DNA of 13,713 nt, taken from contig CAJUMI010000069.1 of the NCBI GenBank assembly GCA_910587545.1, forward strand, positions 1 through 13,713, given 5' to 3'. This stretch comes from an uncultured Muribaculaceae bacterium (GTDB lineage Bacteria > Bacteroidota > Bacteroidia > Bacteroidales > Muribaculaceae). The notes beneath the pieces are model-generated. The model was not told where the DNA came from, did no database searches, and saw nothing but the letters and a program-made list of their open reading frames with translations. The position numbers and the translations under genes are program-made. Positions 1 through 8,901 of the stretch are shown here, in pieces (position 1 is the stretch's first letter; every line of letters begins with the position of its first letter).

Positions 1-111
1 AACTTCTCTAAAAGAGCCTGATATGTTCATTTATTTTTCTGAATTACTTATCAAATATTCGCCAATCAAACATCATTGCCTTGTTTGCGGCGCAGCAAAA
101 GAAAAAATTTC

Positions 112-2310
112 ATGAAGTCAAGCGTAATTTCTAAGTTTTTCGCTATATTGCTTTTGGCAGTGACAGCTTGTACGCCGTCGCATAGGGATGACGGCCCAGT
201 AGCCCGTATGGCCGAACGGCTGTTTCCGCAGCATGCAGATTTATTTGTGTTTGTAGTAGAACCCGACTCGACCGGCACTGATCGATTCGCCATCGAGTCG
301 CGCGACGGAAAGATCGTCATTACAGGCAACAATAACAACTCGCTCGCCGTCGGTCTCAATCATTACCTCAAGAACTATTGCGGAACCCGCGTCTCGTGGT
401 TTGCGGCCGACTCTGTAATCATGCCCGACATGCTTCCCTCCGTAGCCGGACGCGTCGAGGCGACAGCCAACGTCGACAACCGCTTCTTCCTCAATTACTG
501 CACCTACGGCTACTCGATGCCTTACTGGAAATGGTCTGACTGGGAGCGCATGATCGACTGGATGGCTCTCAACGGCGTGACCATGCCGCTTGCGATCACA
601 GGCCAGGAGTCGGTATGGTATGAGGTATGGCGCGAGATGGGCCTGACAGACGAGCAGATACGCAACTACTTCACCGGCCCCGCCCAGCTGCCCTGGCACC
701 GCATGTCGAACGTCGACTACTGGCAGTCGCCACTGCCCGTGTCGTGGCTTGAGGATCAGGCCGAACTCCAGAAAAAGATACTCGCGCGCGAACGTGAGTT
801 CGACATGACGCCCGTGCTTCCTGCATTCTCGGGTCATGTGCCCGGCGAGCTCAAAGAGCTTTATCCCGAGGCGCGCATCCATCAGATGAGCCAATGGGGC
901 GGATATGACGATCGCTACCGCAGCCACTTCATCGAGCCGATGGATTCGCTCTACGGCGTGATACAGAAAAATTTCCTTCAGAAGCAGACCGAGATGTACG
1001 GCACCGACCACATCTACGGCATAGATCCCTTCAACGAGGTCGACTCGCCCGACTGGAACGAGGACTTCCTCGCTGAGGTGTCGAAACGCATCTATGGCTC
1101 GATCGCCGAAGTCGATCCCGAGGCTGCGTGGCTCCAGATGACATGGATGTTCTATCACTCCAAGGAGAAATGGACACAACCGCGCATCGAGGCCTTCCTC
1201 ACCGCCGTGCCCGACGGCAAACTCATTTTGCTTGACTACTACTGCGACAACACCGAGATCTGGCGTCAGACCGACCGCTACTATGGCGCTCCTTATATTT
1301 GGTGCTACCTCGGCAACTTCGGTGGCAACACCATGCTCGCCGGCGACATCGACGAAACCGGCTCGCGAATTGACGGCATGCTCGCCGACGGCGGCGACAA
1401 CGCCATCGGACTCGGCGTGACACTCGAGGGTCTCGACGTCAACCCCCACATGTATGAGCTCGTCTTCGACAAGGCGTGGTCCGATTATCCCGGCAACGAA
1501 GTCTGGGTCGACACCTGGGCGCGTTCGCGCGGCGGCGATCAGGATCAGCTCGTTATTTCGGCGTGGCGAGCTCTTCACGACAGCATCTACACTCACGAGG
1601 CTACCTGCGGCCAGGCCGTGCTGATCAACGCCCGTCCGATGCTCGTCGGCACCGACAGCTGGAACACCTATCCCGACATATTCTATGACAACGCGACCCT
1701 GTGGGCTATCTGGCAGACGCTGCTCGCCGCCGAGGTGGACCCGGCAAACCCCGGTCACCGTTTCGACGTTGTCAACGTCGGCCGTCAGGTGCTCGGAAAT
1801 CTTTTCTCCGACTTCCGCGACAACTTCACCGCCGCCTACAACGCCCGCGACATCGAGGCCATGAAGCTGTGGGCGTCGCGCATCGACCGGCTCATCTCTG
1901 ATTCCGACCGTCTGCTCGCCACTGATCAGGCTTTCTCGCTCGGCAAGTGGATCGCCGATGCCCGCGACTTCGGCACTACACCCGCCGAAAAAGACTATTA
2001 TGAGGAAAACGCCCGCGGCATACTCACCGTATGGGGGCAGAAAGCCACTCAGCTCAACGACTATGCCAACCGCGGCTGGGCCGGTCTGACAGACGATTTC
2101 TACGGTCACCGCTGGCGCTCGTTCACCGACGCGGTCATAAAGGCGGCAGAGCAAGGCAAACCCTATGATCCTAAAGCCTATTACGATTATATTACCGACT
2201 GGGAAGAGCAATGGACCCGTCAGCACAAGTCCTATCCCGTCGTTTCCGGCGAGAACCCCGTCGAAGTCGGGCGAGAACTCGCATCAAGATATTGTACATA
2301 TTTCAATTAG
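112..2310 (+). CDS. GH89 family alpha-N-acetylglucosaminidase, lipoprotein
   Basis: Exo-glycosidase predicted to release terminal alpha-linked N-acetylglucosamine from glycans (NAGLU/GH89 family). I chose the ATG at 112 (732 aa) over an upstream in-frame TTG at 76. From 112 the protein begins with a clean signal peptide, MKSSVISKFFAILLLAVTAC, ending in a lipobox with Cys20. The three NAGLU parts can be followed: an N-terminal domain (about 30-115), a TIM barrel (about 125-460) with WERMIDWMALNG (144-155), TGQE (163-166), PAFSGHVP (237-244) and WCYLGNFGGN (397-406), and a helical C-terminal domain with DYANRGWAGL (650-659). Glu309 in DPFNEVDSP and Glu439 in GVTLEG are the likely acid/base and nucleophile; they lie 130 residues apart, the spacing I recall for human NAGLU (E316/E446). 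Length matches the family. It is the first gene of the locus, 62 bp ahead of susC. The linkage and host glycan are inferred from the family. Confidence 0.95.
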   Translation: MKSSVISKFFAILLLAVTACTPSHRDDGPVARMAERLFPQHADLFVFVVEPDSTGTDRFAIESRDGKIVITGNNNNSLAVGLNHYLKNYCGTRVSWFAADSVIMPDMLPSVAGRVEATANVDNRFFLNYCTYGYSMPYWKWSDWERMIDWMALNGVTMPLAITGQESVWYEVWREMGLTDEQIRNYFTGPAQLPWHRMSNVDYWQSPLPVSWLEDQAELQKKILAREREFDMTPVLPAFSGHVPGELKELYPEARIHQMSQWGGYDDRYRSHFIEPMDSLYGVIQKNFLQKQTEMYGTDHIYGIDPFNEVDSPDWNEDFLAEVSKRIYGSIAEVDPEAAWLQMTWMFYHSKEKWTQPRIEAFLTAVPDGKLILLDYYCDNTEIWRQTDRYYGAPYIWCYLGNFGGNTMLAGDIDETGSRIDGMLADGGDNAIGLGVTLEGLDVNPHMYELVFDKAWSDYPGNEVWVDTWARSRGGDQDQLVISAWRALHDSIYTHEATCGQAVLINARPMLVGTDSWNTYPDIFYDNATLWAIWQTLLAAEVDPANPGHRFDVVNVGRQVLGNLFSDFRDNFTAAYNARDIEAMKLWASRIDRLISDSDRLLATDQAFSLGKWIADARDFGTTPAEKDYYEENARGILTVWGQKATQLNDYANRGWAGLTDDFYGHRWRSFTDAVIKAAEQGKPYDPKAYYDYITDWEEQWTRQHKSYPVVSGENPVEVGRELASRYCTYFN

Positions 2311-2322
2311 CTCTATTATTTG
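2292..2322 (+). promoter_or_regulatory. Candidate weak Bacteroidetes-type promoter ahead of susC
   Basis: A TTG (2292-2294) is followed after 19 bases by TATTATTTG (2314-2322). This resembles the Bacteroidetes sigma-ABfr pattern TTG/TTTG-N19-TAnnTTTG, but with one extra base inside the -7 element. It overlaps the end of the GH89 gene and sits about 50 bp ahead of the susC start, in an AT-rich spacer. It could allow susC-susD transcription separately from the GH89 gene. The match is imperfect and AT-rich spacers yield such hits by chance. Confidence 0.3.
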
Positions 2323-2372
2323 CTGTCAAAATAGAAAAATCAATACCAACTTAAAATCTAACTAAAAATCTT

Positions 2373-5300
2373 ATGCTTAAACGTCAGTGCTTTTTAAAAT
2401 TATGGAGCCTCGTTGCAGTGCTGTCCCTCTCGGCGGGCAATGCTTTTGCAGTCGGTGTTCCTGAGCCTCAGGCAAAGGCGAGCGTGGTTCAGGGTACGAC
2501 CGTTAAGGTCTCCGGTACAGTGCTCGACGAGCTTGGAGAAGGCATACCCGGTGCGTCTGTCAAACTGAAAGGCGGATCGAAGGGTGCGATTACCGACATC
2601 GACGGTTCTTTCGTCATCGAGGTACCCAAAGGAGCCAAGCTCGAGGTTTCCTATATTGGCTACAGCCCCGAAACAATATCGGTCGGCGACCAGAGTTCAT
2701 ACTCAGTCCAGCTGCGCCCTCAGAGTGAGATGCTTGAGGAAGTCGTAGCCGTCGCTTTCGGTAAACAGAAGAAGGAGTCAGTCGTCGGCGCTATCTCGAC
2801 GATCGACGCCAGCTCACTGAAAGTGCCCGTCGGCAACCTGTCTTCGGCCATCGCAGGTAAGATCGCCGGTGCCGTCGTGATGCAGCGCAACGCCGAGCCC
2901 GGAGCCGGCGCAGACTTCTGGATCCGCGGTATCTCGTCGTTCGGCGCAAACAACCGTCCGCTCATCCTCGTCGACGGTATCGAACGCTCGATGGACCTTG
3001 TCGATCCCGAAGACATCCAGACATTCTCGATACTCAAGGACGCGACCGCCACAGCCCTCTACGGTGTGCGCGGTGCCAACGGTATCGTCCTCATCACCAC
3101 CAAGCGCGGTACAGAATCCAAGCCCAAGGTCAGCGCTAAGGTCGAGTATGGCTTCACGAGTCCCGTCAAGTTGCCCGAACTCGCAAGCGCCGAACAGTGG
3201 CTCAACTACTATAACGATATTGAACTTGACGCTTCCGGTCGACTGCAGAAACAACCGTCTGAAGTTGCCAAGTATGTCAATAATGTAGACCCTGATCTTT
3301 ATCCTAATGTAGACTGGATGAATACAATTTTCAAGGATCAGGCATCAACGACCCGTGTCAACGTCAGCGTGTCCGGCGGTACGCCTTCGGTGCGCTATTA
3401 TGTCGGCGGGTCTTTCTACACAGAAGGCTCGATCTTCAACACTAGCGACATGGAAGACTATGACGCTTCAATGCGATATACAAGATACAATTTCCGCGGA
3501 AATGTCGACATCAACATAACCCGCACCACTGAACTCGGACTTTCTCTCGCAAACGTATACACAATCAAGAACAGACCTGGCTATACGACAGGAGAAATAT
3601 ACACGTGGACAATCCTTACCACGCCAGTGTCGACACCGACACAGTTCTCTGACGGATCTTGCGCTATGCCTCTTAATGGATTTAACCCTTATTACATGCT
3701 CAATTCCACGGGTTATTGCCAAGACTTCGTAAACACATCACAATCTCTGTTTTCTTTGACGCAGGACTTTTCTGACATCATAACTCCTGGTCTTAAAGCG
3801 AATGTCAAATTCGCTTGGGATGCAGCCAACTGTTCGACTGTCGACCGTCGTAAAACTCCTGCGACATATTATATCGACCTGAACGCGGACGGCGGACGCG
3901 ACGAAAATGGCGAGCTAATCAAGCACATTAAAAACGAAGGCAGCGACTATATGTCGTCTTCAACATCATGGACGAACTGGGAATCCAACTATCGCAACAC
4001 CAACCTTGAGGCTTCTGTTACATACGATAACACCTTCAATAAACTTCATCAAGTTAGCGCGATGCTCAACTTCAACATGCGCAACTTCACATATAGTTAT
4101 CCTTCAAATTATATTTGGTCATTCCCCAAAAAGAACATCGGTTTGGCCGGTCGTGCGACATACTCTTACGACAGCCGCTACTTCTTCGAGTTCAACTTCG
4201 GTTACAACGGTTCCGAGAACTTCTCACCCAAAAAGCGCTTTGGTTTCTTCCCGTCGTATGCCGTCGGCTACGTGATCTCAAACGAAAAATTCTGGGAACC
4301 GCTTACCCCCTATGTAAGCCTTCTTAAACTAAAGGCATCATATGGTGAAATTGGTAATGACCAGATCGGAGGTAACCGTCGTTTTGCATTCAACACCGAA
4401 ATGTCAACCGGTCAGGCCGGATATATCTGGGGCCATAATTACGGCGCGCATGCACCCACCGGTATCGCTACCGGTACTCCGGGCAACGAAAACGTTTCTT
4501 GGGAAAAGGCTATCAAGAAAAACGTAGGTGTAGAATTCGGGTTCCTCAATTCCGCACTTAATGTCTATCTCGACTATTTCTACGAAAAACGTTCGGGTAT
4601 CTATATCCTTCAGCAATCAATCCCGACTGTTGTCGGCAACAATGTTCAGCAGTACGTCAATCTTGGTAGCATGCGCAATCAGGGTATTGATGCGACCGTC
4701 GAATTTAACAAACAGTTTGGCGATTGGTTCGTTTCGGCCCGCGGTAATATGTCGTATAACCGAAACAGAAAAGTATACGATGACAGACCTACTCCTATAT
4801 GGCCATATCAGAGTGAAGCAGGCTTTGCATATCTGCAGCAGCGCGGCCTTATCGCTTTGGGGCTCTTCGAATCTGAAGAAGATATCGCAAACAGCCCTGT
4901 ACAGACTTTTGGCGGAACAGTCCGCCCCGGTGACATAAAGTACAAGGATATAAACGGGGACAACATAATCGACGCATACGATAGAGTAGCAATCGGTTAT
5001 ACCCAGATTCCGGAGATCAACTACGGTTTCGGTGTCAGCGCAAGCTGGAAAGGCATTGATCTTTCAGTATTTTTCCAGGGTGTTGGCCATATCACGCGTT
5101 TGATCGGCGGTGCATCATTCTACGGCGCATCTGAAAATATGTGGGATAAGGGTCAGATTTTCGCCGATGTCGCACTTAACCGTTGGACTGTCGACAATCC
5201 GGATCCAAATGCTATTTATCCGCGCCATGCAGTCACAAAAGTTGCCAACAACCAGGAAGCATCAACCTATTGGCAACGCGATTGCAGTTTCATCCGCCTC

Positions 5301-5501
5301 AAAAACGCGGAAATCGGCTACACGTTCCCTAAAAGTTGGTTCGCTAAAGCTGGTGTGTCAAGCATGCGGTTATATTTACAAGGTGTCAATCTGTTAACTT
5401 TTAGCAAATTTAAGCTTTGGGACCCCGAGCTCGAGACTTCAAATGGTTCTCGCTATCCGCAGATGCGTACCGGAGCGATAGGTCTTAATGTCAACTTCTA
5501 A
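2373..5501 (+). CDS. SusC/RagA-type TonB-linked outer membrane transporter
   Basis: A 1042-aa outer membrane beta-barrel that imports glycan oligosaccharides using TonB-ExbBD energy. It has a Sec signal peptide (about 1-26, ending AFA). A carboxypeptidase D regulatory-like domain follows (about 45-115, VSGTVLDELGEGIPGASV then GAITDIDGSFVI), then a TonB-box region around EEVVAVAFG (122-130). The plug carries FWIRGISSFGANNRPLILVDG (182-202) and LYGVRGANGIVLITTKRG (229-246), hallmarks of the SusC family. The rest is barrel, including a well conserved RYFFEFNFGYNGSENFSP segment, and the protein ends in a terminal Phe (GLNVNF), as expected for outer membrane insertion. Length is typical for the family. 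susD follows after 14 bp, so the two are surely co-transcribed and form the usual SusCD importer. Base composition changes sharply inside the gene near 3260 (see findings). The substrate cannot be read from the sequence; the GH89 neighbour suggests GlcNAc-containing host glycans. Confidence 0.97.
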   Translation: MLKRQCFLKLWSLVAVLSLSAGNAFAVGVPEPQAKASVVQGTTVKVSGTVLDELGEGIPGASVKLKGGSKGAITDIDGSFVIEVPKGAKLEVSYIGYSPETISVGDQSSYSVQLRPQSEMLEEVVAVAFGKQKKESVVGAISTIDASSLKVPVGNLSSAIAGKIAGAVVMQRNAEPGAGADFWIRGISSFGANNRPLILVDGIERSMDLVDPEDIQTFSILKDATATALYGVRGANGIVLITTKRGTESKPKVSAKVEYGFTSPVKLPELASAEQWLNYYNDIELDASGRLQKQPSEVAKYVNNVDPDLYPNVDWMNTIFKDQASTTRVNVSVSGGTPSVRYYVGGSFYTEGSIFNTSDMEDYDASMRYTRYNFRGNVDINITRTTELGLSLANVYTIKNRPGYTTGEIYTWTILTTPVSTPTQFSDGSCAMPLNGFNPYYMLNSTGYCQDFVNTSQSLFSLTQDFSDIITPGLKANVKFAWDAANCSTVDRRKTPATYYIDLNADGGRDENGELIKHIKNEGSDYMSSSTSWTNWESNYRNTNLEASVTYDNTFNKLHQVSAMLNFNMRNFTYSYPSNYIWSFPKKNIGLAGRATYSYDSRYFFEFNFGYNGSENFSPKKRFGFFPSYAVGYVISNEKFWEPLTPYVSLLKLKASYGEIGNDQIGGNRRFAFNTEMSTGQAGYIWGHNYGAHAPTGIATGTPGNENVSWEKAIKKNVGVEFGFLNSALNVYLDYFYEKRSGIYILQQSIPTVVGNNVQQYVNLGSMRNQGIDATVEFNKQFGDWFVSARGNMSYNRNRKVYDDRPTPIWPYQSEAGFAYLQQRGLIALGLFESEEDIANSPVQTFGGTVRPGDIKYKDINGDNIIDAYDRVAIGYTQIPEINYGFGVSASWKGIDLSVFFQGVGHITRLIGGASFYGASENMWDKGQIFADVALNRWTVDNPDPNAIYPRHAVTKVANNQEASTYWQRDCSFIRLKNAEIGYTFPKSWFAKAGVSSMRLYLQGVNLLTFSKFKLWDPELETSNGSRYPQMRTGAIGLNVNF

Positions 5502-5515
5502 TCTGCATTCCAACT

Positions 5516-7444
5516 ATGAATAAAATAAAACTATTTGGTCTCGCCTTGATCACAGCCGCTGTTTCACTAACTTCGTGCAGCGACTATCTTGAAGTGAAAC
5601 TCGACGACCAGTTGAACCTTGACGAAGTGTTCTCAAAACGCGCTACTACGCTCAGCTATTTAAGACATATCTACAGCTACCTTCCTGAAGAAGCAGAATA
5701 CCAGGGAGCCAATAATCACCCTGTCGGTGGTGACGCTGCCGTGGGTACTGCGATGAGTGACGAAGCGTTATTTTCTTGGTATCAGTGGGTCACGTATCTT
5801 AACTTCCGTACTGGAGACTGGGGTACTACTACGGAAAGCTACAATATATGGGCAAGCAAATATGTAGGAATCGAGCAGGCCGGTATTTTCTTGGAAAATG
5901 TTGACCGTTGCCCTGAACTCACTCAGTCAGAAAAAACTCAGATGAAAGCCGAAGCCCGATTGATTCGAGCCTACGACTACTTCCAACTCTTCCGCCGATT
6001 TGGTCCGGTATATATATGGGGTGACAACCGTTCAAATCCCACAGCGAAACCCGAAAGCATCGACCGGCATACAGTCGACGAAAACCTTGATTTCATGATC
6101 TCCGAGATTGATAAGGCAATTGCCGATCTTCCGCTTGATCTTCCCGACGAAACCACGTATGCCGGACGTATTACCAAAGGCGGTGCAATGGCTCTGAAAT
6201 CCCGTATTCTGCTCTATGCAGCAAGCCCGTTGTTCAATGGTTGCGAACTTTACAAGGGTCAGATGATGAACAAAGACGGGAAATACCTCTTCCCGCAGAC
6301 TCCTGATCCGGAAAAATGGGAGAAAGCCGCTAAGGCTGCTAAAGATGTCATTGATATGAACAAATATTCTCTCTATGTGGACAATACCGAAACAGACCCA
6401 ATGCTTAAAGCAATCAAGTCATACCAAGGTGTACAGTTCCAGTCATGGAATAGTGAAATAATTTGGGGGTACTGGCCGCGCAGTGTTGCTACATCTTACT
6501 ATCTTTCTTGTTTCAATCGTCAGCGCATGCTGCCTCCGGGACTCGCAAAGAACAGCAATGGCGGATATTGCGCTTCGATGAAACTTTTTGATGCATATCC
6601 TATGCAGGAATCCGGTCGTTATCCCATAGATCCCATTCAAGAACTTCAAAATGGTTACGATGCCCTAAATCCTCAGATCGATCCAAAGTCTGGATATAGC
6701 ATCGATGGTTGGGAAAACGGTTGGGAACACCCTATCGAAGGTTCGAAATTCGGCCCGATAAAAGCCCACAAAAGTTGCGTCGGCCGTGATGCCCGCTTCT
6801 ATGCATCCATCATGGCAAACGGCTTTAAATTCATTAGCGACTTCCTTGTAGGAGGCAATAGAGAAGTCACATTCTTCACAGGCGGTACATCATCCTACAA
6901 CCCGAATGACTGTGTAAAATCAGGTTTTCTATGGCGCCGCTTCCTTCCTGCTGACCTCGATTATGACAACGGCAACTATGGAGAATACTTCTATTGGTAT
7001 TTCCGTCTCGCCGAGATCTATCTCAACTACGCTGAAGCTTGCAACGAAAAGCCTAATCGTCAGGCTGATGAATCGCTCAAGTATCTCAACCTCGTACGCG
7101 AACGTGTGGGCCTAAACAAAATTGAAGAAGCATATCCCGAGATCAACTTCCTTTCCGACAAGGATGCTCTACGAGAGATGATCCACAAGGAGCGCATGGT
7201 CGAACTTGCATTCGAAAGTCACCGTTATTACGATGTTCGACGTTGGATGACAGCGACTAAGGATCTTACTAATAAGAACTGGACCCTTGACCTCATCGCA
7301 ACAAACTATGAAGCATCGTGGCAACGTACAACTCGTGTATGGGCCGGAGCCGACAATGTATTCGAACCCAAGCATTACTTATTCCCGATATTCCAGTCTC
7401 AGTTGAGTGAGATGAAGAACATAACCCAAAACTATGGATGGTAA
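5516..7444 (+). CDS. SusD/RagB-type glycan-binding lipoprotein
   Basis: A 642-aa cell-surface lipoprotein that caps the SusC barrel and binds the glycan substrate. The signal peptide ends in lipobox SLTSC (Cys21), and an acidic residue close behind it (SDY) fits surface export. The N-terminal SusD region contains the characteristic tetratricopeptide-like helix around EARLIRAYDYFQLFRRFGPV (146-165). Later come the family's YFRLAEIYLNYAEACNE helix, the HKERMVELAFESHRYYDVRRW segment and a C-terminal block FPIFQSQLSEMKNITQNYGW, corresponding to the usual 'PIP..E...NP.L.QNPGY' ending. It is longer than classical SusD (about 550 aa), as is common for host-glycan loci. It starts 14 bp after susC and the next gene starts 16 bp after its stop, so the three form one transcript. 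Specificity is not visible from the sequence. Confidence 0.96.
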   Translation: MNKIKLFGLALITAAVSLTSCSDYLEVKLDDQLNLDEVFSKRATTLSYLRHIYSYLPEEAEYQGANNHPVGGDAAVGTAMSDEALFSWYQWVTYLNFRTGDWGTTTESYNIWASKYVGIEQAGIFLENVDRCPELTQSEKTQMKAEARLIRAYDYFQLFRRFGPVYIWGDNRSNPTAKPESIDRHTVDENLDFMISEIDKAIADLPLDLPDETTYAGRITKGGAMALKSRILLYAASPLFNGCELYKGQMMNKDGKYLFPQTPDPEKWEKAAKAAKDVIDMNKYSLYVDNTETDPMLKAIKSYQGVQFQSWNSEIIWGYWPRSVATSYYLSCFNRQRMLPPGLAKNSNGGYCASMKLFDAYPMQESGRYPIDPIQELQNGYDALNPQIDPKSGYSIDGWENGWEHPIEGSKFGPIKAHKSCVGRDARFYASIMANGFKFISDFLVGGNREVTFFTGGTSSYNPNDCVKSGFLWRRFLPADLDYDNGNYGEYFYWYFRLAEIYLNYAEACNEKPNRQADESLKYLNLVRERVGLNKIEEAYPEINFLSDKDALREMIHKERMVELAFESHRYYDVRRWMTATKDLTNKNWTLDLIATNYEASWQRTTRVWAGADNVFEPKHYLFPIFQSQLSEMKNITQNYGW

Positions 7445-7460
7445 ATCCTGTAAATAATTA

Positions 7461-8885
7461 ATGACAATGAAAAATATATTATATATGACACTCCTTGCCG
7501 CTTGTATTGCAGGACTATCTTCCTGCGAAAGCGACATTGACAACTTTATGGTCGATGACACCGTGGGGTTTCTTAACCCGGGACTCGTTGATACTAAAGT
7601 ATACATTGGCGCCGACGATCCAACAAAAGTCTACGCCATTAAAGCCGGCAAGGGATTCCAAAGTGCTCAGGCCTCTATTAAAGTTGATGAGAGTGTCCTT
7701 GTTGAGTATAATGGCTTGACGTCAACTGTTGTAGAACTTAGTATGCTGCCGGCTGATTGCTACTCAATCGCTGTTTCATCCATAGAATTGAGCAACGACG
7801 ATTATCGTATGCCGTTTGAAATCATGTGGAACCGTGACAAGCTTGCTGCTGCCCTCGCGGAGAATCCCAATCAGGCAATACCACTGTCTATGGATGTTAA
7901 AACCACGGGTAACATTGCAAAAGACCGTCTGACTTGCATTATAAAGCCGACAATGAATACTCCTGAGTTGACCTTGTCAAGCTCAGGATTGACAACAGGC
8001 CTTATGCCCACTCGCCGTAGCGCGACTGAAGAAGTTATTTACATGAATGTCAATAGCAACTTCATTGCTCAGAAGGACATCGATTTCTCGTTTGAAATTG
8101 ACCCATCACTGATTACACAATACAACGAAGATCATGGCACAAACTATAAACTGCTGCCTGAAAATGCTTTTGAAATAGCACTCGACGGTTGGTGCATCAA
8201 AAAATACATGAACACCGCCCGTTTCAATTTCAAATTCATCCGCACGGCTCTGATCCCCGAGTGTGGGCCTACACAATACGGAGAATACGTTCTCCCTATA
8301 CGTATGATTTCAGAATACGAAACGGAGCCTTCGTCAGATAAGAATTATATCCTTTACACTATTTCAATCATTCCGAGCAAAATCGAAAAGAGCACTTGGT
8401 CCATAACTGAATGTAATTCAGATATCAACGATGACCCCGACGCTACGGAGGCTGAAAAGGCCAATAACGGACCTGACGCACTGATTGACGGAACCACAAG
8501 CAAATGGTGGCGCTCGATCTATCGCTATGAACAGCCTATGCCCTACTATGCTATCATAGATCTCGGGCGCAAGACTTCGATTGCGAAAGTCGATTTCGAA
8601 ATTCCGTCAGGTGTAAACAAACGATATGCCAATTCCAAATCAGGACATGTTGAATTTAGTCTTGACGGCAATACATGGATGAACTCAACTGAATGGTCGA
8701 GTTCGTCGGCCGCTAAAGCTTCCATTGAGTTTGAAGTTCCTATTGTAATCGCCCGATACATGAAGTTTGTCATCGATACACCCTTCAAGAAAGCCTCGGG
8801 TTCAGGAATCAAGAACCCCAACGCTACCGCTATCGGTGAAATATCGCTATGGGGAGAGATTGTCACCTGGGAAGACGAAGAATAA
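7461..8885 (+). CDS. Surface glycan-binding lipoprotein: two DUF1735 repeats plus F5/8 type C domain
   Basis: A 474-aa accessory glycan-binding protein in the position usually taken by an SGBP behind susD. The lipobox GLSSC (Cys22) is followed at once by acidic residues (ESDIDNFMVDD), a surface-export pattern. Two DUF1735-like (BT_3987 N-terminal type) repeats can be seen by their signature: VEYNGLTST..LPADCYSI (81-103) and TQYNEDHGTNYKLLPENAFE (219-238). The C-terminal part, about 312-468, looks like a discoidin/CBM32 fold: ALIDGTTSKWW (340-350), YYAIIDLGRKTSIAKVDF (362-379), HVEFSLDGNTW (396-406), ARYMKFVID (431-439) and a final IGEISLWG (458-465). There are no catalytic residues that I recognise. 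A second in-frame ATG at 7467 is an equally good start and would shorten the signal peptide by two residues. The gene closes the locus, 17 bp ahead of a strong terminator. Confidence 0.88.
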   Translation: MTMKNILYMTLLAACIAGLSSCESDIDNFMVDDTVGFLNPGLVDTKVYIGADDPTKVYAIKAGKGFQSAQASIKVDESVLVEYNGLTSTVVELSMLPADCYSIAVSSIELSNDDYRMPFEIMWNRDKLAAALAENPNQAIPLSMDVKTTGNIAKDRLTCIIKPTMNTPELTLSSSGLTTGLMPTRRSATEEVIYMNVNSNFIAQKDIDFSFEIDPSLITQYNEDHGTNYKLLPENAFEIALDGWCIKKYMNTARFNFKFIRTALIPECGPTQYGEYVLPIRMISEYETEPSSDKNYILYTISIIPSKIEKSTWSITECNSDINDDPDATEAEKANNGPDALIDGTTSKWWRSIYRYEQPMPYYAIIDLGRKTSIAKVDFEIPSGVNKRYANSKSGHVEFSLDGNTWMNSTEWSSSSAAKASIEFEVPIVIARYMKFVIDTPFKKASGSGIKNPNATAIGEISLWGEIVTWEDEE

Positions 8886-8901
8886 TACATTCCCGCTTAT
8901 A

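Noticed and set aside
76..111. N-terminal extension of the GH89 protein from a TTG at 76
   Set aside because: The extra 12 residues (MPCLRRSKRKNF) would precede a complete lipoprotein signal peptide starting at 112, and the bases before ATG 112 are A-rich as expected for a Bacteroidetes leader.
1..111. Promoter or regulator site ahead of the GH89 gene
   Set aside because: A TATTTTTC near 32-39 is one base off the -7 consensus but has no -33 partner at the right distance. The true promoter may lie upstream of the window.
241..2226. 661-aa open frame on the minus strand
   Set aside because: It lies wholly inside the GH89 gene, whose catalytic motifs leave no doubt about the coding strand. Long antisense frames are common when third codon positions are GC-rich, and the product (rich in Val, Gly and Arg) has no domain that I recognise.
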